Source: Gp7-AA10 sp035636095 (lineage in GTDB: Bacteria > Acidobacteriota > Thermoanaerobaculia > Gp7-AA8). From it: 64,000 bases of DNA. Within the stretch, counting starts at the first letter, position 1. Each line of letters opens with the position of its first letter. The translations under genes and the position numbers were made by a program. Shown piece by piece: positions 26,246-34,866 of this stretch. The stretch lies in NCBI GenBank assembly GCA_035636095.1, contig DASPZU010000099.1, positions 10,452-74,451 of the forward strand. The letters are read 5' to 3'. The notes beneath the pieces are model-generated. The model did no database searches. It was not told where the DNA came from and saw nothing but the letters and a program-made list of their open reading frames with translations.

Positions 26246-26277
26246 ATTGTGAATTGTATCACCACCTGGTTGGTGAT
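26246..26277 (-). promoter_or_regulatory. Antitoxin promoter with operator dyad
   Basis: On the minus strand, TACAAT (26258-26253) resembles a -10 box, with the antitoxin ATG seven bases downstream. Immediately upstream is a perfect inverted repeat, ATCACCA/TGGTGAT at 26258-26264 and 26271-26277. An RHH dimer of dimers could bind it and block the promoter. No good -35 hexamer is visible. Confidence 0.55.
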
Positions 26278-26338
26278 CGCGCCATTAGCTGTGCGGTAGC
26301 ATTTCCACACGCAGACAACACTCAGCCACTACCGCATC

Positions 26339-28618
26339 TTGGAGAAAATCGGCGTGGGCGGGATGGGGGAGGTCTATCGCGCTCACGATGAGCAACTCGG
26401 CCGCGACGTCGCGGTCAAGGTGCTGCCGGCCGAGCAATTAGGTGACGCCGTCGCCCGCGCGCGTCTGCTGCGCGAGGCGCGATCGGCGGCCGCGCTGAAT
26501 CATCCGCACATCTGTACGATCCACGAAGTCGGCGAGAGCGACGGGCAGGCTTACATCGCGATGGAGCTGATCGAAGGAAGCGCGCTGAGTGCTCTCATCG
26601 AACAGCGCAGGCTGACCGCCGAGGAGATCGCTCGCTACGCCGTTCAGCTCTCGGACGCCGTCGCGCACGCGCACGACCGCGGAATCGTTCATCGAGATCT
26701 GAAGAGCGGCAACGTGATGGTGACCTCCGAGGGGCGGATCAAAGTCCTCGATTTCGGTCTGGCGAAAAAGGTGGTGGGTGAGTCGGATCCGAACGCGAGC
26801 ACCGAGGCGCACACGACCACGCTGACGCGACCAGGCACGGTTCCTGGAACTTTGGCGTACATGGCGCCGGAGCAGCTTCGCGGCGCGCCGGGCGACGTGC
26901 GCAGCGACGTGTGGGCGATCGGCGTGATTCTTTACGAGATGGTGGCCGGCGAGCGCCCGTTTCACGGGCAAACGCAGTTCGAGCTCGTGTCGTCGATCCT
27001 CAACGATCCAACTCCGCCGCCGCCTCTTTTGAAGGGCGTCATTGAGCGCTGTCTGGCCAAAGATCCGGCACGGCGATACCAGCGTGCGGGCGAAGTGCGC
27101 GCGGCACTGGAAGCGGCGCCGTCGCGCCTGCGCGCTCCGCGGCGCTGGATCGGCGCGGCTCTGGTCGCGGCCGCCGTCGTTGCGACGATCAGCGTGGTGC
27201 TCGTCAAGTCGCCGTGGTCATCGTCGAAATCGCCGCACATTCAATCGCTGGCGGTGCTGCCTCTCGAGAATCTTTCCGGCGACAAAAATCAGGAGTATCT
27301 CGCCGACGGCATGACCGAGGCACTCATCACGGACCTCGGCAGCATGCCGGGAATCACGCGCGTCATCGGACGAACCTCCGTGATGCGCTACAAAGGCTCG
27401 AAGACTCCTCCGCAGGAGATCGCGCGCGAGCTGAACGTCGACGCGCTGATGACCGGTGCCGTCCTGCGATCCGGCGATCGTGTGCGGGTCACCGCTGCGC
27501 TGCTGAATCCGTCGACCGGAGAGGAACTATGGACCGGCCGCTACGAGCACGAGCTCCGCGACGTCTTACTTCTGCAGAACGAGCTCACGCGCGCGATCCT
27601 GACCGAGATCCGCGGAGCGCTGACCGCGGCCGATGCGGGACGACTGGCGAAGACGCGTCCGGTCGATCCGAGCGCCTACGAAGACTTTCTTAAAGGGAAG
27701 TTCTATTGGTATCGCTTCACGCCGGCGGATTTCGAAACGGCTCGCGTCTACTTCGAGCGCGCGTTGCAGAAAGACCCGAACTATGCCGCGGCGTACCTTG
27801 GGCTCGCCGACACGATCGGCACAGTCGCGCACATGGGCTTGGCACCGACGACAGAAGTCTTTCCACGCGCGAAAGCGCTCACGCAACGCGCGATGGCGCT
27901 CGATCCGTCGCTTGCCGCGGCGCACGACATGACCGCCAGATTGCTCTTCGCGTGGGATTGGGACTGGCCGGCTGCCGAGCGCGAATTCAAACGCGCCATC
28001 GATCTGAATCCGAACTATCCCGATGCGCACTGTATTTACTCGCAGCTCTTGCAGTCGACCAACCGTATGGACCAATCGATTGCCGAAGTGCGTCGCTCCG
28101 TCGAGATCGATCCGCAGAATCCCTTTTTCCAGGAGAACCTAGGCGTAGCGCTCTCCGGTGCCGGCCGTTATGACGAAGCGATCGCCGTTTTTCGAAAGAT
28201 GTTCGTCGGCGATCCGAATTCGTGGTTGGCCCAGGACGGCTTGTGGGACACGCTGTTTCTCAAAGGCCAGCGCGATGAGGCGCTAAAACAGGCGAAGGTG
28301 AGTTTCGCTTCGCTCGGCCGCCCTGACGTCGCCGATGCAATGCAAGGTGACTACCGCGACGCGATGCGACACGGAGCTGAGGCAATCATCGCTGCTCGCC
28401 CGAAGACGTACATGGGGGCGATCTGGGTCGCGCGCTGCTACGCCCACGCCGGAATGAACGACAAAGTCCTGGAATGGCTACAAATAGGCGCCGAGGAGCG
28501 CGACACCCGCATGTGCTATGTCGTCGGCGATCCGCTGTACGCGTCCGCTCGCCGCGATCCGCGCTTTCAGCAGGTGCTCGCTACCGTCCGCGCCAAAGCG
28601 GCTTCCGCTTCTCGATGA
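26339..28618 (+). CDS. Membrane Ser/Thr protein kinase with TPR repeats
   Basis: The kinase domain occupies residues ~1-255: glycine loop GVGGMGEVYRAH, catalytic HRDLKSGNV, DFGLAKK and APEQLRG. A transmembrane helix follows near 269-289 (WIGAALVAAAVVATISVVLV), then a FlgO/TolB-like domain (SLAVLPLENLSGD and LADGMTEALITDL). Several TPRs run to residue 759. This is the acidobacterial kinase layout for signalling across the inner membrane. The typical N-terminus SHYRIL is encoded just upstream in frame, but no ATG/GTG precedes it before a TAG at 26297; TTG 26339 is the only usual start. It overlaps the convergent hydratase by 38 bases. Confidence 0.88.
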   Translation: MEKIGVGGMGEVYRAHDEQLGRDVAVKVLPAEQLGDAVARARLLREARSAAALNHPHICTIHEVGESDGQAYIAMELIEGSALSALIEQRRLTAEEIARYAVQLSDAVAHAHDRGIVHRDLKSGNVMVTSEGRIKVLDFGLAKKVVGESDPNASTEAHTTTLTRPGTVPGTLAYMAPEQLRGAPGDVRSDVWAIGVILYEMVAGERPFHGQTQFELVSSILNDPTPPPPLLKGVIERCLAKDPARRYQRAGEVRAALEAAPSRLRAPRRWIGAALVAAAVVATISVVLVKSPWSSSKSPHIQSLAVLPLENLSGDKNQEYLADGMTEALITDLGSMPGITRVIGRTSVMRYKGSKTPPQEIARELNVDALMTGAVLRSGDRVRVTAALLNPSTGEELWTGRYEHELRDVLLLQNELTRAILTEIRGALTAADAGRLAKTRPVDPSAYEDFLKGKFYWYRFTPADFETARVYFERALQKDPNYAAAYLGLADTIGTVAHMGLAPTTEVFPRAKALTQRAMALDPSLAAAHDMTARLLFAWDWDWPAAEREFKRAIDLNPNYPDAHCIYSQLLQSTNRMDQSIAEVRRSVEIDPQNPFFQENLGVALSGAGRYDEAIAVFRKMFVGDPNSWLAQDGLWDTLFLKGQRDEALKQAKVSFASLGRPDVADAMQGDYRDAMRHGAEAIIAARPKTYMGAIWVARCYAHAGMNDKVLEWLQIGAEERDTRMCYVVGDPLYASARRDPRFQQVLATVRAKAASASR

Positions 28619-29324
28619 ACGCCTTCAGCCCCTCGGTGGCGTCCTGCGTCTTCATCAATTCTTCGAGATACAGGCGCTCGACGGCGGCCAGGCGCTCGTC
28701 GAAGTCTGCGTTCTGCGCCAATCGGAACGCGCGCTTTGCAAATCGGAGAGAAGAAGCGCTCTGTTTGTACAGCCGTTGCAACCACTCCTCGGCGCGCCGA
28801 TCGAACTCCGCCGCCGGGAAGATCGCGTTTGCAATTCCGCTCCCGTCGACCACTTCGCCGGTCAAAAGAAGTTCGAGACCTTTTCGCGGCGGCATCTGAC
28901 GCGAGAGTTGATAGGCAGCTACCGGCGGAAAGACGCCGAGGTTGATTTCGGGCTGACCGAATCGGGCGCGATCGGACGCGAGAACGAAATCGCACGCCAG
29001 CGCGAGCTCGCAGCCGCCGCCGAGCGCCGCGCCCTTCACCAGCGCGACCGTGACGATGTCGAGCTTCGCCAGAATCCGGAAGCATTCGTGAAATCGCTGC
29101 AGCATCGTGACGACACGATCGCCGATGTGGTCCTGCACGCTCGCGCCTGCGGAGAACGCTTTCTCGCCCGACGCGCTGATGATGAGGCAGTGGCGGTCGC
29201 TCTTAACTTTGCCGAGCGCGCCGCGCAGCTCCTCCAGAATCGCGATGTCGAGGATGTGCAGCGGCGGATCGTTGAGCGTGATGCGATAGGCGTTCGCGTC
29301 CGAGGCGAATTCGATTTTCGGCAT
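28581..29324 (-). CDS. Enoyl-CoA hydratase/isomerase family protein
   Basis: The 247-residue crotonase-fold protein has the oxyanion-hole segment FSAGASVQDHIGD and the second one KGAALGGGCELALACD. The N-terminal PPLHILDIAILEEL resembles cyclohexa-1,5-diene-1-carbonyl-CoA hydratase-like members. The glutamate usually at the second catalytic position is replaced in INLGVFPPVAA, so the reaction may not be plain hydration. ATG 29324 is chosen over an earlier in-frame codon because PKIEFASD starts the domain. It lies 13 bases after the upstream propeller gene on the same strand. Confidence 0.88.
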   Translation of the reverse strand: MPKIEFASDANAYRITLNDPPLHILDIAILEELRGALGKVKSDRHCLIISASGEKAFSAGASVQDHIGDRVVTMLQRFHECFRILAKLDIVTVALVKGAALGGGCELALACDFVLASDRARFGQPEINLGVFPPVAAYQLSRQMPPRKGLELLLTGEVVDGSGIANAIFPAAEFDRRAEEWLQRLYKQSASSLRFAKRAFRLAQNADFDERLAAVERLYLEELMKTQDATEGLKAFIEKRKPLWRGR

Positions 29325-29337
29325 GGCTGGGATGACA

Positions 29338-32004
29338 TTATCGCGCCGGCGCACGGCGCGCCGGTTTCGGCAGCGCCTGGTCCGACCAGATCTCGAGCGA
29401 GTGGTCGGTCAGGATGTAAAACGTCCCCCCTTGTACAGCGACATTACGCGCGGGTGACGGCGAAGGGAATGACGTGGCATGCAAAATCTGCGGTGCGAAC
29501 GAGCGGCCCGTGACGACCGTGCATGCGCCACTGATGCGAATGTGCTGATCGGCGAACGTCACCGAGCCGTCCGACGAGTACGCGCCGAGAACATCGGCGA
29601 TCTTGGCAAGGTTCGTTTCGTCGTAGGTCGCCAGCGTGTTGCCGAGGACATCAATCGTCCCGCCGGAGTAGGCGATCGACCTCGGGGTCCCATCGGCAGC
29701 ACGACTATTGATCGTCGATGGGTGAAACGGATCGGACACGTCGATCACGCGAAGCTCGGCGGGCAGGTCCGTGATGGCATAAGCGCGATTTCCGTTGACG
29801 GCGACATCCGTCACGCTGCCGGTCATGGTCACGGTCTGATTCAGACCGCTGCGGGCATCAAAAACGATCGTCTTCTTTTCGCAGGCGCCGGAGGTGCAGC
29901 CGCGCACGATCGACGCCCAAACCGCGCCATTCACGGAGTGGATCGAGACGGCCTGTGCATCGGTCTCGGTGATCGGGGCCGTCGATCGAAGGACGCCGTC
30001 GGGGGTGTAGGACGTGACGGTCATGTTGCCGCTGAGCGTGAAAAGTCCACGGTCGCCGGCAGCGAGGTCGACGACACCTGCGCTCTTCACCGATCCGATG
30101 TAGTGCAGCACGTTGCTGTAGATGTCGATGTTGCGGCCGTCGAAGAGATAGATGTGGCCGGCCGACGCGAGGACTTTCTTGTAAAACGCATTTCCGTTAG
30201 GCGCCGCGATTTCCGCCGGCATGCGCAGGATGCGATCGAGCGCAATCGTGACCACGCCGGTGGAGGTCACGACGTCGAGGGCGTTCGATTGCGGCGCGAC
30301 ATGCATGGCGATCGGTTGGGATGGCAGAGCAATCTCGGCGCTGATCTTCTGGGTCAGGACGTTCCAGATGCGAACGCTGGTATCGGTGAGCTGTAGCATC
30401 GACGAGCCGGCGAGGATGAGCTGACGCGCGATGTCGGCATTCGACTGTGGCAGCACGCCCGCGGTCAGGGTGTTGAAATCGATCAGCGAGATGCCGCGGA
30501 AGGTCTGCACGGCAGCAGTGGCATTCGAGAGTGCGACGCCGCTGGTGGCCAGGCCGGCAACGCTCACTGTTTTAGGGTCGGTCGAGAAATCGGGAGTGGG
30601 GTAGTAGGCAACCAGCGTGGTGGCGTCGCTCCGATTGTCCGCGATCGCGATCGAATTTCCGGAGCGGGCGATCGAAGAAGGCTTGATGTTGGGCGTCGCG
30701 ATCGGCTGCGGAACCGGCTGCGCCGGGGAGAAATCGGCGGACCACAGGGTGCGATCGGTGAGTATGGCGTAGGCCGTAGTTCCGATCAGCACCGCATCGG
30801 CGACGCCGGCGCGGAAGGTGATGTTGCCAACCGGCTGCGGAATGGTGGAGGTCAATGTCCACAGCGTCATCGACGCGCCGGACGAGCTCAAAAGAAATCC
30901 CGTTGCGCCGTCCTGCACGACGTCGGCGCGGCTCCCGTCCCACGTGCGCATCGGGACGAGCGACTGCGAAAATTCTGCGATTCCGCTCGTGCGTCCGACG
31001 TAGAAGCTGGACCCGATCGACACAACCGACGAAGCATTCGCAAACAGCGAGCCGCGCATCGTAAACGGCGACGAGAAATTGCTGATGTCGTAGGTGACGA
31101 TACCGCTGTCGCCCGAGCCGGCATACATCCGATTTCCGGCTGTGACGATCGCGATGACGCGATTGATGGTTCCGCTGCTCACCGGTACCTCGTCGCGAAA
31201 CAGGTCGATGGGAGTCCCCGGAGTCGAAAAATCCATCGCACGCACGGTCCGATCGGTACTCGACATGAACAGAGCGTCACCTGCCACCGGCGCCAGCGAT
31301 GTCGTCGAAAACGGGACGCTGCCGACGTTGTTCATGGCGGTGCCGCTTCCGACAAAGACGGTTGTATCGATGGCAGACGACACATACAGCTTTCCGTTTT
31401 GCGCGTGAACGGCGGTGGCATTCGACGGTGTCGCGATCGCACCGAGCCGTTGGATGACCGGGGAGGCGCTGAAGACTTCCACCGATGTGTCGCCGTCGAC
31501 GGCGTAGAGAGTCGATCCGATCATCGCGAGCGATGTCACGGCATTCGGGAAAAACGTGGTGAGAACCGCGGGGTTCGACGGATCAGCCACGCTGTAGAGC
31601 GTGATGCCGTTCCGCGTCGCCACGTACAAGGAGAGTGTCGTGAACAGGATGTCGTTGACGGGTGCTCCGGCATCGACAGTGCGCAGCAGTTGCAGCGAGC
31701 GTCCGCTCTTGCGGATCACGGCGATCGTGTTTCCGCTGCCGGCGTACGCGACGCCGTTGCCGAGGCGAATGAGTCGCGTGGTGCCGGGGAGGGGAAGCGA
31801 TGCCACCAGCCGCGGCGGATCGACGGCGCGGTCGTAGAGCGCAACGCCGTACGATGTTGCTGCCCACAGGTCATTTCCGTCGACAGCGAGATCGAGGATC
31901 GAGCTTCGAAATTGATCGCTGAGGACGGGGGCGATGTTGCAGGGCGGCGGGTTGGGTGGTGTGGCGACGACAACCGCAAGCACCGCCAGCACACCGAGAG
32001 GCAT
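29338..32004 (-). CDS. Large secreted LVIVP/beta-propeller protein
   Basis: The 888-residue protein has a hydrophobic N-terminus (MPLGVLAVLAVVVATP) and a long series of four-strand blade repeats. The repeating pattern (YAGSGDSGIVTYDISNFSSP, YAVDGDTSVEVFSAS) matches LVIVP repeats of secreted propellers. It contains cysteine pairs near the C-terminal third (CTSGACEKK and CTVV). No enzyme motif is seen; adhesion or binding at the cell surface is plausible. It has no close homologue elsewhere in the window beyond general fold. The hydratase gene follows. Confidence 0.8.
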   Translation of the reverse strand: MPLGVLAVLAVVVATPPNPPPCNIAPVLSDQFRSSILDLAVDGNDLWAATSYGVALYDRAVDPPRLVASLPLPGTTRLIRLGNGVAYAGSGNTIAVIRKSGRSLQLLRTVDAGAPVNDILFTTLSLYVATRNGITLYSVADPSNPAVLTTFFPNAVTSLAMIGSTLYAVDGDTSVEVFSASPVIQRLGAIATPSNATAVHAQNGKLYVSSAIDTTVFVGSGTAMNNVGSVPFSTTSLAPVAGDALFMSSTDRTVRAMDFSTPGTPIDLFRDEVPVSSGTINRVIAIVTAGNRMYAGSGDSGIVTYDISNFSSPFTMRGSLFANASSVVSIGSSFYVGRTSGIAEFSQSLVPMRTWDGSRADVVQDGATGFLLSSSGASMTLWTLTSTIPQPVGNITFRAGVADAVLIGTTAYAILTDRTLWSADFSPAQPVPQPIATPNIKPSSIARSGNSIAIADNRSDATTLVAYYPTPDFSTDPKTVSVAGLATSGVALSNATAAVQTFRGISLIDFNTLTAGVLPQSNADIARQLILAGSSMLQLTDTSVRIWNVLTQKISAEIALPSQPIAMHVAPQSNALDVVTSTGVVTIALDRILRMPAEIAAPNGNAFYKKVLASAGHIYLFDGRNIDIYSNVLHYIGSVKSAGVVDLAAGDRGLFTLSGNMTVTSYTPDGVLRSTAPITETDAQAVSIHSVNGAVWASIVRGCTSGACEKKTIVFDARSGLNQTVTMTGSVTDVAVNGNRAYAITDLPAELRVIDVSDPFHPSTINSRAADGTPRSIAYSGGTIDVLGNTLATYDETNLAKIADVLGAYSSDGSVTFADQHIRISGACTVVTGRSFAPQILHATSFPSPSPARNVAVQGGTFYILTDHSLEIWSDQALPKPARRAPAR

Positions 32005-32007
32005 ATG

Positions 32008-32079
32008 TCTTCCTGAGCGTAGCGAAGGATCTTCAGCTACGCAACGAGATCCTTCGAGTCTTCGCGGCTCAGGTTGACG
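32008..32079. repeat. Dispersed palindromic repeat, family A
   Basis: Begins GTCTTCCTGAGCGTAGCGAAGGATC and ends GCGGCTCAGGTTGACG, with AACGAGATCCTTCGAG in the second half. It lies between the start of the propeller gene and the end of the MutY-YceI frame, both on the minus strand. Confidence 0.8.
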
Positions 32080-32086
32080 CTGGGCG

Positions 32087-32665
32087 TCATTTGGCGGCCG
32101 CCCAGAGGTCGAGTCGCACCGGAACTTCGTCGTTGACGGTGACCAGAATATTTTTCGGAACGTGGATCCCGAAGTCGGGCATGTGGACCTGGAACAACGA
32201 CGTCGCGTGAATGCGGCCGTCGGGAATCAGCACCACCCGGACCGGAATCGTCATCCGCTTCGTGACGCCGTGCAGCGAGAAGTCACCGGTGACTTTGATG
32301 TCGGCGGGCTGGTTCGGCGCGATCGAGGCCGGTGCCTCGACACTCACGGACTTGAAACTCGAGGTCGGATACTTTCTCGTTTCCAGATACAGCTCGCGCA
32401 TTTCACGGTTGCGCAGGCTGTTGGCCGTGTCGAGTGACGCCATGTCGACCTTGATTTCGACGGTCGCGGCGGATGGATTCGCAGGATCAGCGACGATCGC
32501 GCCGGTCAGCTTGTTCGTCTTCCCGTCAAAGGCATCGTACGAATCCTCGGCATGAAACTCGGCCACGTTTTTGGCGTCGGGCTTGATTTCGTAGGAGCGC
32601 GACTCCGCAAAAAGAGAGGTAGCGGCCAGCAGCATCGCGCCGGCGAGTTGAAGTGCTTTCCGCAC
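32087..32665 (-). other. Possible separate YceI product from internal GTG
   Basis: Starting at the in-frame GTG 32665, the frame reads MRKALQLAGAMLLAATSLFA followed by ESRSYEI, a textbook signal peptide and the N-terminus of a ~170-residue mature YceI protein. No Shine-Dalgarno sequence precedes this GTG, nor the ATG at 32635, so independent translation is unproven. The same codons encode the conserved C-terminal FVRKAL of MutY. Confidence 0.5.
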
Positions 32666-33571
32666 GAATGAAGGATGGGGGATGTTGTTCAGGTCTCTGG
32701 TGTCAATCCACGAACAGTTCGGGGTTTGTGGTTGACGATTGGCAGCAAAAACTTCGAACGTGATTCGTTGGTTCATGATCGTATGCCGAAAGGTACCAAT
32801 GAAACGGCCTCGAACCGCGAGCCGGCGAACAAGAACAAACATCCCTCGCCGATCGCGCCGCATGAGAATTCGCCCCCGCCGATCGCGCAGGATGTACAAC
32901 CGCCGTCGCAGCGTTCGTGATTCCGGTCGTTTGCGCGGCGCAAGCGCCGTTCGCCCCCGCGCGAAGGCGCGGCATTCGGTCCTCAGCGGGCAGCGATCAC
33001 ACCACGGATTTCTCGGGCGGCAGATCAGCGCGCCGATCTCCATGAGCGCCTGATTGAAAATCCGCGGCGAAGCTGACGCCCTCACCAGCGCCTCGGCGCG
33101 CCCCCACCGATTGCGATCGTTTCCGTAGAGCCGCGTGACGATGCGCGCGATGTTGCCGTCGACGATCGGAGCCACGCGGTTGTAGGCGATCGACGCGATC
33201 GCGCCGGCTGTGTAACGGCCTATGCCCGGAATGGTCATGAGCGACCCAACATCGTCCGGTAAGCGGCCCTCAAAGCGGTCCCGAACGGCGATCGCTCCGT
33301 CTCGAAGCATCCGCGCGCGACGGTAGTAGCCGAGGCCCGACCAGGCGGCCGTGACGTCATCGTGAGAGGCGGCAGCAAGATCCGCGATGGTAGGGAATCG
33401 GTCAAGGAATCTCTTGTAATAGCGCAGCACCACAGGCATTTGCGTCTGCTGCAACATCACTTCCGACAGCCAGACGCAATAGGGGTCGTAATGCGCGCGC
33501 CACGGGAGTTTGCGCTGATGTTTACGGAACCAGGCTTCCGATTTTCGAGCGATTTGCGCCGGAATTGGCAA
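32087..33571 (-). CDS. mutY: Continuous MutY-YceI reading frame (adenine glycosylase fused to YceI)
   Basis: The 494-residue open frame joins two normally separate proteins. Residues 1-302 are MutY: catalytic glutamate in WLSEVMLQQTQ, helix-hairpin-helix IPGIGRYTAGAIAS, catalytic aspartate in VDGNIARI, [4Fe-4S] cysteines CX6CX2CX5C (CRPRNPWCDRCPLRTEC) and a short NUDIX-like C-domain. The family terminus is at about 303 (FVRKAL). Without a stop the frame continues into a signal-peptide-like stretch and a YceI beta-barrel domain (SLHGVTKRMTIPV). MutY repairs A:8-oxoG pairs in the cytoplasm; YceI is periplasmic and binds isoprenoid lipids. See the internal-start entry. Confidence 0.88.
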   Translation of the reverse strand: MPIPAQIARKSEAWFRKHQRKLPWRAHYDPYCVWLSEVMLQQTQMPVVLRYYKRFLDRFPTIADLAAASHDDVTAAWSGLGYYRRARMLRDGAIAVRDRFEGRLPDDVGSLMTIPGIGRYTAGAIASIAYNRVAPIVDGNIARIVTRLYGNDRNRWGRAEALVRASASPRIFNQALMEIGALICRPRNPWCDRCPLRTECRAFARGRTALAPRKRPESRTLRRRLYILRDRRGRILMRRDRRGMFVLVRRLAVRGRFIGTFRHTIMNQRITFEVFAANRQPQTPNCSWIDTRDLNNIPHPSFVRKALQLAGAMLLAATSLFAESRSYEIKPDAKNVAEFHAEDSYDAFDGKTNKLTGAIVADPANPSAATVEIKVDMASLDTANSLRNREMRELYLETRKYPTSSFKSVSVEAPASIAPNQPADIKVTGDFSLHGVTKRMTIPVRVVLIPDGRIHATSLFQVHMPDFGIHVPKNILVTVNDEVPVRLDLWAAAK

Positions 33572-33612
33572 CGCGGTTGTATTGTAGTATTTCTGCCGCA
33601 GGGCGACACTCC

Positions 33613-34407
33613 ATGGAAGATCAAGCGCAGTCGATCCAGCCGGACGTCGAGCAGGGCAAGTACGTCTACTGCATCATCAAGACCGATACCCCGCGGGAGT
33701 TCGGCTCGGTCGGCATCGGCGGACGTGGCGACCGCGTCTATACCGTTCACTATAAAGAGTTCGCGGCCGTCGTCTCGAACTGCCCCCTGATCGTGTTCGA
33801 TCCAACGCGCGAAAACGCGCTGGCGCACGAACACGTGAACGAGGTGGTCATGAAGGATTTCACAGTCCTTCCGATGAGCTTCGGCACGGTCTTCCGCACC
33901 GAGAACGACATCAAAGAGTTTCTCAAGGGCACGTACGACGCGCTCAGCGACGTGCTGCAGAAGATGGACGGCAAGATCGAGTTCGGTCTCAAGGTCAACT
34001 GGGACAAAGATCAGGTCATCAAGGACATCGAAAATGAGAACGAGGAAATCCGGCGCCTGAAGGAAGAGATCCAGTCGAACACGTCGACCTCGACCTATTT
34101 CTCGCGCATGCAGCTCGGCCGGGTGGTGGAATCGGCGCTGCAGGCCAAGGCCGACGCCTACGTCAGCGAGATCTACGAGGCGCTGCGCGACGCCGCCATT
34201 GCGTCGCGTTCCAACAAGCCCATCGGCGACAAGATGATCATGAACGCCGCCTTCCTCGTGGAGCGCGAGAAGACCAAGGCCTTCGACGATCAGATCTCCG
34301 AAATCGCTAAGAAATATGAGAACAAATTATCGTTCTTATATACCGGCCCCTGGCCGCCGTATAACTTTGTCAACATTCGATTGAAGTTGGAGAGAGCGGA
34401 GCGGTAG
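33613..34407 (+). CDS. Gas vesicle protein GvpL/GvpF (copy 1)
   Basis: The 264-residue protein has the GvpF/L N-terminal fold (YVYCIIKTD), the VLPMSFGTVF motif, a long coiled coil (IENENEEIRRLKEEIQS) and the C-terminal LSFLYTGPWPPYNFVNI typical of the family. GvpF/L proteins coat nascent GvpA and initiate vesicle assembly. ATG 33613 starts the conserved part. It is first in the cluster, divergent from mutY with 41 bases between. Codons 34311-34372 are an AT-rich patch. Confidence 0.93.
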   Translation: MEDQAQSIQPDVEQGKYVYCIIKTDTPREFGSVGIGGRGDRVYTVHYKEFAAVVSNCPLIVFDPTRENALAHEHVNEVVMKDFTVLPMSFGTVFRTENDIKEFLKGTYDALSDVLQKMDGKIEFGLKVNWDKDQVIKDIENENEEIRRLKEEIQSNTSTSTYFSRMQLGRVVESALQAKADAYVSEIYEALRDAAIASRSNKPIGDKMIMNAAFLVEREKTKAFDDQISEIAKKYENKLSFLYTGPWPPYNFVNIRLKLERAER

Positions 34408-34478
34408 CGCGGTTACGGGGTTGCGAGGTCTCGCAGTCCCGCCCCGCCGAGACCGCGTAACCGCGAGACCTCGCAACC
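34408..34478. repeat. Dispersed palindromic repeat, family B
   Basis: GGTTACGGGGTTGCGAGGTCTCGC is followed by the inverse CCGCGTAACCGCGAGACCTCGC (given here as arms of one hairpin). It fills the whole gap between gvpF/L copy 1 and gvpG, so it will form a stem inside the polycistronic message. The other copy is at 4103-4173. Confidence 0.8.
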
Positions 34479-34799
34479 ATGTTTCTCATCGACGACATCC
34501 TCCTTCTTCCCATCAAGCTGCCGGTCGCGGGCTTCACGTGGGTCCTGCGTCAGATCCAGACGATGGCCGACGAGGAATTGCTCAACGATCAGCCCTGGAA
34601 AGAGCGGCTGATCGAATTGCAGATGATGTTGGAAGTCGGCGACATCACCGAGGAGCAGTACAAAGAGGAGGAGGCGAAGGTGTTCGCCGCGCTGCGCGAC
34701 ATCCGCGCGCGCAAAGAGGGGATGGCGCGGCAAAACGCGGCCGACCGCGGTGAAGAGAGCGAAGGAATCGGAATCTACACCGGGTATGGAAAGGGATGA
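34479..34799 (+). CDS. gvpG: Gas vesicle protein GvpG
   Basis: The 106-residue protein begins MFLIDDILLLPIKLPVAGF and continues with the GvpG pattern of a short hydrophobic N-terminus, then QMMLEVGDITEEQYKEEEAK, an acidic helical domain. GvpG is a minor assembly factor of the vesicle. Most GvpGs are about 85-90 residues; the extra C-terminal tail is Gly/Glu rich. The last codons and stop (GGAAAGGGATGA) come from the start of a family C heptamer repeat. It lies between gvpF/L and the ArsA-like genes. Confidence 0.9.
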   Translation: MFLIDDILLLPIKLPVAGFTWVLRQIQTMADEELLNDQPWKERLIELQMMLEVGDITEEQYKEEEAKVFAALRDIRARKEGMARQNAADRGEESEGIGIYTGYGKG

Positions 34800-34866
34800 G
34801 GGCGGAGGGATGAGGGATGACTTCGGTCTCTCCTGATTCATCCCTCAGCCCTCATCCCTCAGCCCT
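34793..34866. repeat. GGGATGA heptamer repeat, family C, with inverted arm
   Basis: A short run of GGGATGA-type units is followed by the inverse CATCCCTCAGCCCTCATCCCT. It supplies the gvpG stop codon, then GGAGGG at 34805-34810 and the ATG at 34817, the only start for the first ArsA-like gene. Related copies are at 39505-39613 and 63307-63433. Confidence 0.85.
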
